In this document: positions 34,743 to 44,381 of the stretch, one piece after another | Position numbering within the stretch: position 1 is the stretch's first letter | Layout: each line of letters begins with the position of its first letter | Notes under the pieces: model-generated | What the model saw: the letters and a program-made list of their open reading frames with translations, nothing else | Database searches by the model: none | Told to the model about the DNA's origin: nothing | Assembly (NCBI GenBank): GCA_964352475.1 | Contig: CAYGSL010000007.1 | Coordinates: forward strand, 62,001-126,000 | Origin: JAUIET01 sp964352475 | GTDB lineage: Bacteria; Pseudomonadota; Gammaproteobacteria; Pseudomonadales; JAUIET01 | Direction: 5' to 3' | DNA length: 64,000 nucleotides | Program-made: the position numbers and the translations under genes

Positions 34743-36244
34743 ATACAGCGGAGCAACAACTTCCAGATTTTGAGGCCCTGGCAGCAGACATTGAATGCCG
34801 AGGCAATCCGTGGATCGATGGCGAGCTGGTTGATTCGCCGCTTAGCTTTGAAAAAGTGAATCCGGCGGATGGCTCGCAAAACCCTCCGATTACCAACGGC
34901 AATGCTGAATTGGCATGGCAGGCAGTGGCATCAGCGCGTGCGGCGTTTAATGGCGAGTGGGGAAGTAAAGCGCCTGCGGAGCGTCGTGACATATTATTAG
35001 CCATTGCTGCCAAAGTACGCGAACACGCCATGGAGTTGGCACTGCTTGACAGTATCGAAATGGGCAAGCCCATGTCAGCGTCAATGGATGACGCTAACGT
35101 TGCGGCCGGATTCATTCAGTATTATGCCGAGGCGATTGACAAAACCTACGGTAAAACAGCACCGGGCGACCGCGGTTTTCTGGAAACACAAGTGTTTCAA
35201 CCGCGCGGGATTGTTGCCGCAATCATTCCGTGGAATTTTCCTATCATCAATGCGGCGATGAAAGCGGGACCGGCGCTGGCCACCGGTAATAGCGTGATAC
35301 TCAAACCTTCCGAGCACGGTACGTATTCATCAGTACGGTTTGCTGAAATCTGTTTGGAAGCGGGCTTACCCAGTGGCGCTCTGAACGTTGTTACCGGTGG
35401 CCGCGAAGTGTCTGAAGCTTTGGTGAGCAATAGCGAAGTAGACCTTATTACGTTTACCGGCTCAACTGAAACGGGTACCGCAGTGATGCGCTGCTCCACC
35501 GAGAATGGTCTCACCCCCGTAATGCTTGAATGCGGCGGCAAAAACGCCCAATTGGTGTTTGCAGATGCCTTCAACGGCGAGTGCGGACCGGCATTGGTTG
35601 GCTTTACGGCGCATATGGGTATGTGGAATTCAGGCCAGGTTTGCGTGGCTAGATCTCGCATACTGGTAGAAAGCTCAGTGTACGACGCATTCGTAGAAGC
35701 CGTTACGCAAGCTTGCAGCGGCATGACTACCGGGCACCCATTGCTGCCGGATTCCATGCTTGGCCCAATGGCATTTAAAGAACATCATCAGAAAGCGATT
35801 GCCTGCATTGACAAAGCACAGCAGCAAGGTGCCAAATTATTACTCGATGGCCGCAATGTTGATACAGGATTAAACGGGCACTACCTGGCACCAACCGTGT
35901 TTGCCAACGGTTCGGCTTCAGAGACTTTGTGGCAGCAGGAAATCTTTGGGCCGGTATTGGCTATCGAGTCATTCGACCATGTTGATCAAGCCATTCAAAT
36001 GGCCAACGACACGAAATATGGCCTGGCTGCTTCAGTATGGACCAACGATTTATCCTGCGGGCATCGCGTAGCTGAAGCGCTTAATGCTGGTACAGTGGCG
36101 GTAATGACGCGACCCAGCATGCCTGATGGCTGTTGGGCGGCTCATGCGGCAGAACCAGCCGGTCAATCCGGATTTGGCATTGAGGGTGGTATGGAAGCAA
36201 TGAAAAGTTATACTCGCTTGAAGTCTACCCAGTTCGTTTATTAA
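34739..36244 (+). CDS. NAD(P)-dependent aldehyde dehydrogenase
   Basis: A 501-residue ALDH. Oxyanion Asn166 (PWNFP), cofactor Lys189, general base Glu264 (LECGGK) and nucleophile Cys302 (GQVCVAR) are all present. I start it at the GTG at 34739, whose GTGA overlaps the GMC stop; a longer open frame in the same phase runs back into the GMC gene and is not credible. It would oxidise the aldehyde made by the preceding GMC enzyme. The tail near 457-485 (VMTRPSMPDGCWAAHAAEP) departs from the usual ALDH ending. Confidence 0.92.
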   Translation: MNTAEQQLPDFEALAADIECRGNPWIDGELVDSPLSFEKVNPADGSQNPPITNGNAELAWQAVASARAAFNGEWGSKAPAERRDILLAIAAKVREHAMELALLDSIEMGKPMSASMDDANVAAGFIQYYAEAIDKTYGKTAPGDRGFLETQVFQPRGIVAAIIPWNFPIINAAMKAGPALATGNSVILKPSEHGTYSSVRFAEICLEAGLPSGALNVVTGGREVSEALVSNSEVDLITFTGSTETGTAVMRCSTENGLTPVMLECGGKNAQLVFADAFNGECGPALVGFTAHMGMWNSGQVCVARSRILVESSVYDAFVEAVTQACSGMTTGHPLLPDSMLGPMAFKEHHQKAIACIDKAQQQGAKLLLDGRNVDTGLNGHYLAPTVFANGSASETLWQQEIFGPVLAIESFDHVDQAIQMANDTKYGLAASVWTNDLSCGHRVAEALNAGTVAVMTRPSMPDGCWAAHAAEPAGQSGFGIEGGMEAMKSYTRLKSTQFVY

Positions 36245-36247
36245 GGC

Positions 36248-37348
36248 ATGCATCAGGCGCTCAATTATTTTTCTGAATCCTTTGCCCAGGCACGTCAGAA
36301 GTTTCTTTACGCGTGCCATGAGAAAGGGCACGAAGTAAAAACCATAGTCCACTCTGCTACTGGGCCTGATAACGAAGAACTGGCGATTGACTCTATCTAT
36401 ATTGGTGAGCGCAGCGCATCACAATTGTTGGTTATTATCTCGGGTGTGCATGGCCCGGAACTCATGACCGGTTCAGGCTGTCAGGTGGGTTTTATCAGCG
36501 AATCTCTGTTTGATAATTTAGACCAGAACACCGCTGTGCTGTTTGTGCACGCCGCTAACCCATGGGGTGCAGCGTTTTTGCGCCGCAACAATGAAGACAA
36601 CGTGGATTTATGTCGAAATTTTATCGATTTCGATAATCCGCCGGAACACAATCAGGACTACGATAATATCAAAGACTGGTTACCCTATGCTTTTGCGCCA
36701 GGTAGCGAAGGTGATGCAGCACGACAGGCCATTGAAGGCTATAAGCAGGAACACGGTGATGACGCATTTGGTAGGGGCTTTATGGCCGGCCAGTATCATG
36801 ACAGCAGCGGCGTTTCGTTTGGCGGTGAGGGGGCCGTTTGGTCGCACACAGTACTAAAGGAACTGGCGTCTGAATACGGCAAACGGGCTAAAAAAATATG
36901 TGTGCTCGACATTCATTCAGGACTGGGTCCTTACGGTTATTGCACCACTGTATGTTTACAAGTTGGCGCAGCGCTTCAGCGAGCAAAAAAAGCCTACGGG
37001 CCCTGGGTCCTTGCACCTAACGACCCAGAAATTGTGTCAGACGGAAAAGCGCCAGATGTTACTGGGCATACCACCGAATTGTTTGAGCGACAGTTCCCGG
37101 ATGCCGAGGTGACGTTGGTGGTGATGGAGTACGGAGTAAAGTCTTACGAAGTCACAGCCGAAATTTTGATGCGAGAGCATCGTCTAACGCATGACGATGC
37201 GCAATCGGAAGCCCAGTTGCAGCAAAGTCGCCAGGACTTGCTAGCAGCTTTTTACCCGCAAGACCCTTACTGGCGTCGGGAAGTGTGGAACCACAGCTTA
37301 CTTACGATTGAGCAGTCCTTGCAGCTACTGATCGGAGAGGATTCGTAG
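36248..37348 (+). CDS. DUF2817 family zinc carboxypeptidase-like hydrolase
   Basis: A 366-residue M14-like protein. The HGPE motif (His68, Glu71) supplies two predicted zinc ligands and the DIHSG motif near 222 the third; an MEYG glutamate in the C-terminal half is the candidate base. HAANPWG near 100 and RRNNEDNVDLCRNF near 113-126 are typical DUF2817 stretches. It starts four bases after the ALDH stop. An amide- or ester-cleaving role, possibly on an amino-acid conjugate, fits its PLP-enzyme and nitrilase neighbours. Confidence 0.85.
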   Translation: MHQALNYFSESFAQARQKFLYACHEKGHEVKTIVHSATGPDNEELAIDSIYIGERSASQLLVIISGVHGPELMTGSGCQVGFISESLFDNLDQNTAVLFVHAANPWGAAFLRRNNEDNVDLCRNFIDFDNPPEHNQDYDNIKDWLPYAFAPGSEGDAARQAIEGYKQEHGDDAFGRGFMAGQYHDSSGVSFGGEGAVWSHTVLKELASEYGKRAKKICVLDIHSGLGPYGYCTTVCLQVGAALQRAKKAYGPWVLAPNDPEIVSDGKAPDVTGHTTELFERQFPDAEVTLVVMEYGVKSYEVTAEILMREHRLTHDDAQSEAQLQQSRQDLLAAFYPQDPYWRREVWNHSLLTIEQSLQLLIGEDS

Positions 37349-37354
37349 ACAGAC

Positions 37355-38374
37355 ATGTCGACCGCCTCCGTAGAAGATTCCATTTCCCTGGCAAATATCA
37401 ATGCCGCCGTTGAGCGCATTGCGCCTTACATCACTCAAACACCCACTATTAAATCCATTAATAGTTTTTTCAGTCACTGCTTGCCTAATTCTGAAGTGTG
37501 GTTGAAATACGAGTTACTCCAAGTTAGCGGTACGTTCAAAGTCCGGGGTGTGCTGAATAATCTTTTGGCAATGGGCGAATTGAATCGCGGGGTTACCGCC
37601 GCAAGTGCTGGCAATCACGCCATTGCCGTGGCGGTCGCAACGTCCATGCTGGGCCTGGATGCAAAAGTGGTTATGCAATCCTCAGCTAACCCGGCGCGCA
37701 TCGCAGCCGCAAAAGCAGCGGGCGCTGAAATAATCATTGCCGAAGATGGTCCCGCTGCGTTTGCGATGGCACACCAGCTGGAACAAGACGAAGACAGACT
37801 GTTTATTCATCCGTTCGACGGTTTCAAAGTTGCTCAGGCAACCGGCGGTATTGCCGCTGAAATGTTGCGCGAAGTCCCCGATCTGGATGCCATAATTGTT
37901 TCTGTTGGCGGTGGTGGCCTGGCGGGTGGTGTGGCCGCTGGCACCAAGCTGATTAGCCCGAACTGTGAAGTGCTGGGTGTTGAACCAGAAGGTGCCGCCG
38001 CTATGGCTTTGAGTTTTGACCAAGGCAAAGCGTCGACCATACAAAACATTGACACCATTGCCGATAGTCTGGCCCCACCGATGACGACTGATGTTACTTA
38101 TCAATTGTGCAGAGACAACATGGATGCTCTTTGCACCGTGAGCGATCAGCAAATGGCAGCGGCATGTTTCTTACTAGGTCGTGATCACAAAATTGTTGCG
38201 GAGCCGGCCTGCGGTGCAGCAACAGCGGCAGCGCTGACCGGGTTTGCCGATCGCCTGGCCAATAAAAAAGTGGGCATAATCTTGTGCGGGTCGAATATTG
38301 ATACCGATAGCTACAGCAAGCTGATGAAGCAAGGCGAACAATCTGTTCGAGAAAATATTTTCAGGAGAACCTAA
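37355..38374 (+). CDS. PLP-dependent threonine/serine dehydratase-like enzyme (fold type II)
   Basis: A 339-residue enzyme with Schiff-base Lys62 in SGTFKVRG, the SAGNHA substrate loop (near 86-91) and the glycine-rich phosphate loop VGGGGLAGG (near 186-194). No regulatory C-terminal domain follows, so it is of the short catabolic, serine racemase or hydroxyaspartate ammonia-lyase type. It overlaps the next gene by one base. It would deaminate a hydroxy amino acid or a related substrate in this operon. Confidence 0.9.
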   Translation: MSTASVEDSISLANINAAVERIAPYITQTPTIKSINSFFSHCLPNSEVWLKYELLQVSGTFKVRGVLNNLLAMGELNRGVTAASAGNHAIAVAVATSMLGLDAKVVMQSSANPARIAAAKAAGAEIIIAEDGPAAFAMAHQLEQDEDRLFIHPFDGFKVAQATGGIAAEMLREVPDLDAIIVSVGGGGLAGGVAAGTKLISPNCEVLGVEPEGAAAMALSFDQGKASTIQNIDTIADSLAPPMTTDVTYQLCRDNMDALCTVSDQQMAAACFLLGRDHKIVAEPACGAATAAALTGFADRLANKKVGIILCGSNIDTDSYSKLMKQGEQSVRENIFRRT

Positions 38375-39366
38375 TGGCGGAGACGTTTCGCGCAATTGTC
38401 GCCAGAGAAAAAGATGGGCGCAGCAATGGGCAGGTTGAAGAGCTGACTGTTGATCAATTGCCAGATGAAGATACCTTGGTCAATGTAGAGTTTTCTACAT
38501 TGAATTACAAAGATGCATTGGCCATTACCGGGCGTGGGAAAATTTGCCGCTCGTTTCCAATGGTTTGTGGTATTGATCTTGCCGGTGAAGTTGAACAAAG
38601 CAACGCTGAGGGTTGGCAAGCGGGCGACAAAGTACTGGTTAATGGCTTTGGAATGTCTGAAAAATACTGGGGTGGATACAGCCAAAAGCAGAGAGTGAAA
38701 TCAGAATGGCTGGTGCGCATCCCTAAGGAATTTAGTACCGAACAGACGATGGCAATTGGCACTGCGGGTTACACGGCCATGCTTTGCGTTAATGCCTTAC
38801 AGGATAGAGATGTTACGCCGGATAAAGGAAAAATTGTAGTTAGTGGTGCGACTGGCGGCGTGGGCTCTGTTGCTACCATGTTGCTTGCTACCCTGGGTTA
38901 TGAAGTGTGCGCTGTTAGCGGCAAGGCAGACGCCGAGCCATTTCTGAAGTCCCTGGGTGCCAGCGAAGTGATCAGTCGTGTCGAATTGGATCGCATGCCG
39001 CGCCCACTGGAGAGTGAAACCTGGGCCGGTGCTGTCGATGCGGTGGGTTCCACCACACTGGCTAGCATTCTGGCGCAAACGAAATACGATGGCGTGGTGA
39101 CCTGTTGTGGCCTTGCAGGTGGAAATGACCTGCCGGCTACTGTAATGCCGTTTATTTTACGCGGCGTTAGCTTGTGTGGCATTGATTCGGTGATGGCTCC
39201 TCAATCGCGAAGGCAGCGCGCGTGGGATCGTTTGGCCGAGTTGTTAGATGTTGAGAAATTGTTAGACGTTTATAAGGTTGTAGCACTGGATGAGCTACCA
39301 GGTGCCGCTGAAGACCTGTTACTCGGTCGAATTAAAGGCCGGGTTGTAGTCGATGTAAATCGGTAA
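38374..39366 (+). CDS. Acrylyl-CoA reductase type MDR oxidoreductase (YhdH/AcuI family)
   Basis: A 330-residue zinc-free medium-chain reductase. The YhdH/AcuI pattern is evident: an N-terminal VEFSTLNYKDALAITG stretch (near 39-54), VCGIDLAGEV, and the cofactor loop VSGATGGVGSVATMLLATLGY (near 152-172). Family members reduce 2-enoyl thioesters such as acrylyl-CoA with NADPH. It is coupled (TAATG) to the PLP dehydratase and precedes the acyl-CoA ligase, fitting reduction of an unsaturated acyl intermediate. Confidence 0.87.
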   Translation: MAETFRAIVAREKDGRSNGQVEELTVDQLPDEDTLVNVEFSTLNYKDALAITGRGKICRSFPMVCGIDLAGEVEQSNAEGWQAGDKVLVNGFGMSEKYWGGYSQKQRVKSEWLVRIPKEFSTEQTMAIGTAGYTAMLCVNALQDRDVTPDKGKIVVSGATGGVGSVATMLLATLGYEVCAVSGKADAEPFLKSLGASEVISRVELDRMPRPLESETWAGAVDAVGSTTLASILAQTKYDGVVTCCGLAGGNDLPATVMPFILRGVSLCGIDSVMAPQSRRQRAWDRLAELLDVEKLLDVYKVVALDELPGAAEDLLLGRIKGRVVVDVNR

Positions 39367-39388
39367 TGAAACCCACTGAGTAACTGCA

Positions 39389-40915
39389 ATGAGCGTGGCC
39401 TTAAAATCAGGAGAAAGAACACTTACTCATGCACAGTTGAGTGAACTGGCGGCGAAAGTGGCTGAAGTGCTGAAACGTTCGGGTGTGGCCAGGGGCGACA
39501 CCATTGCTCTGTTACTCAGAAACGATTTTCAATACTTTGTTCTGAGCGAGGCTGGACGTTATTTGGGCGTGGGTGTTACACCGATAAACTGGCACCTCGC
39601 AGACGCTGAAATCAATTACATTCTTAACGATTGTGCGGCAAAATATTTGGTCGTGCACAGCGATTTATACTCAGATAATTTGCGCGATAGTTGCAAAGAC
39701 AAAACGGTGTGGGTTGAGCCGACCCCGCCTGAAATAATTACCAGCTACCGTCTTGAATCGGATGCTTGTCAGCTAAGCGAGGGCGACTGTAGCCTTTCAG
39801 AAGCAATCAAGGAAGTTGGCGCAATCGACGCTGCGGTGGGCCCACCTATTCCAGCATTATTCTATACCTCGGGCACCACGGGTCAGCCCAAGGCCGTGGT
39901 AAAGAATGCAATACCGCCTGAAGCGGCCAAGGCGATTGCAGCGCGCAGCACTCTGGCGTTTGGGCTGGATGAGCCACCGTTCAGAGCAGTAATGACCGGA
40001 CCTTTGTATCATTCTGCGCCCAATGCCTACGCGCTGTACATCATCAGGAATGGTGGCAGTCTGATTCTTCAACCACGGTTTGATGCGCGGGACCTACTCG
40101 CCATTATTCAACAAGAGCAAATCACCCACTTGCATATGGTGCCAACGATGTTTCAGCGTTTGCTGGCAGTGGAGGAAAGCGAGCGACAAAAGTTCGACCT
40201 GTCCAGCCTTCGGCAAGTTGTTCACGGTGCAGCACCGTGCCCGGCCGAGGTAAAACACAAAATGATTGCCTGGTTGGGTGAAATCGTTGGCGAGTATTAT
40301 GCGATGACTGAAGTGGGCATTATTGCCTGCAGCACATCTGCACAATGGCTTGCGAATCAAGGTACTGTGGGTTACCCGCCTGCTGGCGTTGACATCCTTA
40401 TAAAGGATGATGAGGGCAATGCTTGTGCAGCAAATACGCCTGGAAATATTTGTATTCGGCACGAGGCGACGCATGCATTTAGCTACCTCAATGCTGACAG
40501 CAAAGCAGCGGATATGCGGCAAGCCGGGTTTGTAGACACTGGAGACATCGGCTTTTTAAACGAGAAAGGGTTCTTGTTCATCTCAGACCGAAAAACAGAC
40601 ATGGTGTTGTCTGGTGGCGTGAATATATACCCTGCCGAAATAGAAGCAGCATTAGCAGGTGTTGCAGGCATTCAAGACAGCGCCGTGTTTGGCATACCTC
40701 ACCCCGAATTTGGTGAACAACTGGTAGCAGTTGTGCAATCAGACCAACTGACAGATACAGCAGAGCTGCAAAATGCGCTGAAACAAAAGTTAGCGACCTT
40801 CAAGGTTCCCAGGCTGTGGCAAGTAGTGGATCAACTCCCTCGCGAAGATTCTGGTAAGGTAAAAAAGCGCCTGTTAAGAGATCAATACCTAACACAACAC
40901 AAAGGTGCCGATTAA
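39389..40915 (+). CDS. AMP-binding acyl-CoA ligase
   Basis: A 508-residue ANL-superfamily ligase with the phosphate loop YTSGTTGQPK (near 155-164), a YYAMTEVG motif (near 306-313), DTGDIGFLNEKGFLFISDRKTDMV (near 387-410) and a C-terminal lysine in DSGKVKKR near 493. It activates a carboxylate, presumably the acid made by the GMC/ALDH pair, to a CoA thioester. It overlaps the following thiolase-like gene as TAATG. Confidence 0.92.
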   Translation: MSVALKSGERTLTHAQLSELAAKVAEVLKRSGVARGDTIALLLRNDFQYFVLSEAGRYLGVGVTPINWHLADAEINYILNDCAAKYLVVHSDLYSDNLRDSCKDKTVWVEPTPPEIITSYRLESDACQLSEGDCSLSEAIKEVGAIDAAVGPPIPALFYTSGTTGQPKAVVKNAIPPEAAKAIAARSTLAFGLDEPPFRAVMTGPLYHSAPNAYALYIIRNGGSLILQPRFDARDLLAIIQQEQITHLHMVPTMFQRLLAVEESERQKFDLSSLRQVVHGAAPCPAEVKHKMIAWLGEIVGEYYAMTEVGIIACSTSAQWLANQGTVGYPPAGVDILIKDDEGNACAANTPGNICIRHEATHAFSYLNADSKAADMRQAGFVDTGDIGFLNEKGFLFISDRKTDMVLSGGVNIYPAEIEAALAGVAGIQDSAVFGIPHPEFGEQLVAVVQSDQLTDTAELQNALKQKLATFKVPRLWQVVDQLPREDSGKVKKRLLRDQYLTQHKGAD

Positions 40916-42099
40916 TGGCCGCGATCATTGGTGCGCATGCGCTTCCCGTAGGCAGCCTGATGCCAGGAGATGGCGCTACTGGCGGCGTGTTTGAAGCTGA
41001 GCGATTAACCCCGGTAATACTTGCCGCCTTAAACGATGCGGGTGTGAGCGCAGATGATGTTGGCAGTGCCATTTTTGCAGCCAATCCGCCATCTACTGCG
41101 CAAATTGGCTTCTCGGCCTATATGGCAGCACGGCTTGGCTTGAAATGCAGTGGCCAATTGTCGGAAGTGATGAACATGGGTATTAGTGGTGGCTTGGCAT
41201 TCGATCATGCCGTCGCCGACGTGGACGGTGGCCGTGCTGATATTGCCATTGCCGCAGGTGTTCTGTACCAGTCGGCCATTAAGGGCCATGAGGGTATGGA
41301 GCAAGGCATCCGAGTGGTGGGCGATGTTGATTGGCAAGCGCCGTTCGGCTTTACGCCTATTAGCTGGTATGCCCTGGACGCCGCACGATATTTGTATGAA
41401 ACCGATGCCACTGAGGCAGGTCTTGCAGAAATCGCAGTAAAAAGCAGGCGCTGGTCATCACTGAACCCTTTGTCTCAACTGCCTGATTTGCTAACCGTCG
41501 ATGATGTGCTGGCCAGCGCCTATATTGTTGACCCATTGCATCTTTACGACATTCCACAGCGTGCCGACGGCGCAGTCTGTTTGGTGGTCGCCAGTGATTC
41601 TGCGGCTAAAGAACTACGGCAAGCGAACGTAAGCGTGGCTTCTCGCGGCTTCTATCATGACGGTTACCATCAAATGGACGATGAGCCTCACGATATGACG
41701 GATTTTCCGGCTGCAAGACAAGCCGTAAACAATGCGCTCTGTTCAGCGGGTATGAAGCTTGATGATATTGACCTCTACGAACTCTATGCGCCATGCAGCA
41801 TTACTGAAGTGTTGGTTTCAGAAGCTATTGGTTTGTTTGAGCGCGGCGAAAGTATTGGAGCAAGCAAAGAAGGCCGCACCTCACCCGGGGGCGATATAAT
41901 GCTCAATACCTCTGGTGGCTGCCTGGGCAGAGGGCATCCGCCAGCAATCACCGGCATGTACGGAATTTTTGAACTGTGGGAGCAAATGACCGGCCGCGCT
42001 GGCGCACGACAAGTTTCCGATGCGCAAACCGGGCTGCACGTCTGCGAGCTAGGAAATTACAATGCGGCATTGGTGCATGTGCTGGAGCGCCGGTCGTGA
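40915..42099 (+). CDS. Thiolase-superfamily (SCP-x/Ltp2-like) enzyme lacking the nucleophilic Cys
   Basis: A 394-residue thiolase-fold protein. The nucleophile motif reads NMGISGG, with Gly89 where the Cys should be. The HDCF position reads YAPC (Tyr291 to Cys294), while the GHP motif is kept (His341). Tyr in place of the HDCF His is reminiscent of Ltp2-type retro-aldolases acting on steroid side chains. With a DUF35 gene coupled directly downstream (GTGA overlap), an aldolase complex is more likely than a true thiolase. The fold is certain, the reaction inferred. Confidence 0.85.
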   Translation: MAAIIGAHALPVGSLMPGDGATGGVFEAERLTPVILAALNDAGVSADDVGSAIFAANPPSTAQIGFSAYMAARLGLKCSGQLSEVMNMGISGGLAFDHAVADVDGGRADIAIAAGVLYQSAIKGHEGMEQGIRVVGDVDWQAPFGFTPISWYALDAARYLYETDATEAGLAEIAVKSRRWSSLNPLSQLPDLLTVDDVLASAYIVDPLHLYDIPQRADGAVCLVVASDSAAKELRQANVSVASRGFYHDGYHQMDDEPHDMTDFPAARQAVNNALCSAGMKLDDIDLYELYAPCSITEVLVSEAIGLFERGESIGASKEGRTSPGGDIMLNTSGGCLGRGHPPAITGMYGIFELWEQMTGRAGARQVSDAQTGLHVCELGNYNAALVHVLERRS

Positions 42100-42530
42100 T
42101 ACCAATTATAAAAATTCCGCGCAAGATTCCAATTGCCCCTCGCCGATCAGCGTTCACACGCTGGTTTTGGGAAAGCCTGGAGCAAGGCGTTTTTGAAACA
42201 ACCATTTGCGAACAATGCGAGAAAATCTCGTTTCCGCCCAAGCAACATTGCCCACGCTGCCATTCGAGCAACTATCGATTTCACGAGCTTAGCGGTAAGG
42301 GCGTGCTGTACACACGTACACGTGTGCATATGACACCGACTCGTCTTATCCCTTTGGCACCTTTGTCAGTGGGCGTTATTGACCTGGAAGAAGGCGTACG
42401 TATCGCCTGTACATTGCTTGACAGGGAAACGCCCTTAGAAATTGGAGATTCGATACAAATGGTGTCGATGCGATTTTCAGACGGTGTATTGTTTGGCGCG
42501 CGTGCCGCAAGCAACAATGGAGAACAGTGA
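42096..42530 (+). CDS. DUF35 OB-fold/zinc-ribbon protein, partner of the preceding thiolase-like enzyme
   Basis: A 144-residue protein beginning at the GTG at 42096 (MIPIIKIPRK) that overlaps the thiolase-like stop; a longer frame from 41976 lies inside that gene. The zinc ribbon has CEQC and CPRC pairs (about residues 39-58), followed by the OB domain with a GVLYTRTRVH strand. It would form the acyl-CoA-binding partner in a complex with the 40915 product, as the 4344/4775 pair does in reverse gene order. Confidence 0.88.
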   Translation: MIPIIKIPRKIPIAPRRSAFTRWFWESLEQGVFETTICEQCEKISFPPKQHCPRCHSSNYRFHELSGKGVLYTRTRVHMTPTRLIPLAPLSVGVIDLEEGVRIACTLLDRETPLEIGDSIQMVSMRFSDGVLFGARAASNNGEQ

Positions 42531-42531
42531 T

Positions 42532-43470
42532 ATGAAAGCGATTGTATCTGCGGCGCAGTTTGCTCCGGAAGTAATGAATTTGGACAAAGCGGTTGCTAAA
42601 GCCGTCGACATTATTGATCAGGCAGCCAAAGAGCACACTCAACTATTGGTCTTTCCAGAATCCTGGCTGCTGGCGTATCCCTACTGGGCCAGCATGGGCA
42701 CGCGCGACCCGCTGTTCAGAGCCTATTTAGGCAATCTTATGCAGCAGGCAGGCGGTGTAGACGACCCGCGCCTGCAGCCGATCGCTACAGCGGCTGCAAA
42801 ACATAAGATGGCTGTAGTAATTGCGATTCATGAAAAAGACGGCGGCTCGCTGTACAACACGCAGTTGCTTTTTGGGCCGGATGGGGCCTTGGCTAATTCC
42901 CACCGAAAGCTGATACCCACCAACACAGAAAAACTGGTTTGGGGGCAAGGCGATGGTTCGGACCTGGCGGCACCAGATTTGGGTTTTGGAAAAGTCGGCG
43001 GGCTGATTTGCTTTGAACACCAGATGACTCTGGCGCGCTACGCAATGGGTTCTTTAGGTGAGCAAATACATGCAGCGCAGTGGCCGGGTCACGCGCATAT
43101 CAGCCCCATTATCGACGCCTCTATGCGGCAGCTCGCGCATGAGAATGGCTGCTTTGTGGTGTCGGCCAGAGAGGTTATGTCTGTTGATTACTTGCCGGCC
43201 GATGCGCCAGGTGCCGGTGACGATGCAGACCGCTGGCTTGGCGTGGGAGGCAGTGCCATCATCGCACCCAATGCGACTAACGTGGCTACGGCAGAGCAAG
43301 GCAAAGAAATGTTGTTAACCGCCGAAATTGATCTGTCTGCGATCGACATGGTGAAGTATCACCTGGATAACATGGGGCATTACGCCAGACCCGACGTTTT
43401 TCAATTGCACTGGAATGATAAGCCAAAGCCACCCGTGCTTAGGCGTTCAGAGCAAAGCGAAGAGGAATAA
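42532..43470 (+). CDS. Nitrilase family carbon-nitrogen hydrolase
   Basis: A 312-residue enzyme with the full Glu-Lys-Cys triad: Glu43 (FPESW), Lys126 (HRKLIPT) and Cys160 (GGLICFEHQ). The ICFEHQMTLAR and AQWPG stretches resemble true nitrilases and cyanide hydratases more than amidases. The start is the ATG at 42532, nine bases after GGAGA. Nitrile or amide hydrolysis inside this operon implies that the substrate, or an intermediate, carries a C-N bond. It is coupled by TAATG to the dioxygenase gene. Confidence 0.9.
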   Translation: MKAIVSAAQFAPEVMNLDKAVAKAVDIIDQAAKEHTQLLVFPESWLLAYPYWASMGTRDPLFRAYLGNLMQQAGGVDDPRLQPIATAAAKHKMAVVIAIHEKDGGSLYNTQLLFGPDGALANSHRKLIPTNTEKLVWGQGDGSDLAAPDLGFGKVGGLICFEHQMTLARYAMGSLGEQIHAAQWPGHAHISPIIDASMRQLAHENGCFVVSAREVMSVDYLPADAPGAGDDADRWLGVGGSAIIAPNATNVATAEQGKEMLLTAEIDLSAIDMVKYHLDNMGHYARPDVFQLHWNDKPKPPVLRRSEQSEEE

Positions 43471-44291
43471 TGCAACTCTCAGTTGAGGATCTGACACCTG
43501 CTATTGGTTCCGTAGTACATGGCATAAACCTCGGAGTCGAGATGCAAGACTCTGATGCGCAGCAATTGCGAACTTTGCTGCACAGTCGCAAGGTTATTTT
43601 TTTCAGGAATCAATCGCTCGCTCCCAATGACTTGTTATCACTGGCCAGTGTGTTCGGTTCACCCGTTGCCAGCCCCCACCCCAAGTTTGGCTGTGTTGAT
43701 GGTATAGAAGAAGTATCGCTGGTGGTTAACGATGCAGAGAACCCGCCGGATATTAATGTGTGGCACTCGGATCTTAGTTACTACGAGCAACCCGCAACAA
43801 GCTGTGTTTTGCATTGCCAGCAATGCCCGGCAACAGGGGGTGACACGCTGTGGGCGAGTATGGTTGAGGCGTACAACACACTGAGCGACACGCTTAAACA
43901 GGTTGTTGATTCACACCAGGCGTATCATCAATTACCGCTGGATGGTTACCCTCCAGAGATGATCAAAAAAGCACTGCGAAAACCGGTTGCTGCGATTCAC
44001 CCAATGGTTCGCCGCATTCCGGAAACCGGCGAGCGCGCCTTATACGTTAATCGCGTGTACGCCCATCGTATTGAAGGCATGAGCAAGCAGGAAAGCGATG
44101 GAATTCTAAACGCGTTGTTTACCCATGCTGAAAGCCCCGACTACCAGGTCAGATTCAAATGGGGTATGCGCGATGTTGCTATCTGGGACAACCGCTCAAC
44201 ACAGCATTTTGCAGTGGCAGATTACTTCCCCGAGGTTCGGGCAATGCATAGGGTGGCGCTTGCAGGAGAACCAGTGATTTCAGCAAGCTAG
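43470..44291 (+). CDS. TauD/TfdA family 2-oxoglutarate-dependent dioxygenase
   Basis: A 273-residue non-haem iron enzyme with the facial triad His99, Asp101 (WHSDLSY) and His246, and a distal Arg at about 261 for 2-oxoglutarate. Members hydroxylate next to a heteroatom, releasing sulfite from taurine, or cleaving ether or carnitine-type C-N bonds. In this operon it may open an ether or amine linkage. It starts with TAATG overlap to the nitrilase gene. Confidence 0.9.
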   Translation: MQLSVEDLTPAIGSVVHGINLGVEMQDSDAQQLRTLLHSRKVIFFRNQSLAPNDLLSLASVFGSPVASPHPKFGCVDGIEEVSLVVNDAENPPDINVWHSDLSYYEQPATSCVLHCQQCPATGGDTLWASMVEAYNTLSDTLKQVVDSHQAYHQLPLDGYPPEMIKKALRKPVAAIHPMVRRIPETGERALYVNRVYAHRIEGMSKQESDGILNALFTHAESPDYQVRFKWGMRDVAIWDNRSTQHFAVADYFPEVRAMHRVALAGEPVISAS

Positions 44292-44381
44292 TGGATATTG
44301 AGCGTTTTGTTCTCTTTCTAGAAGTGACCATGGCTCGCCTGTAAACAACGGAACCCCAATTAAAGGTAGGAGATTCTTGAA

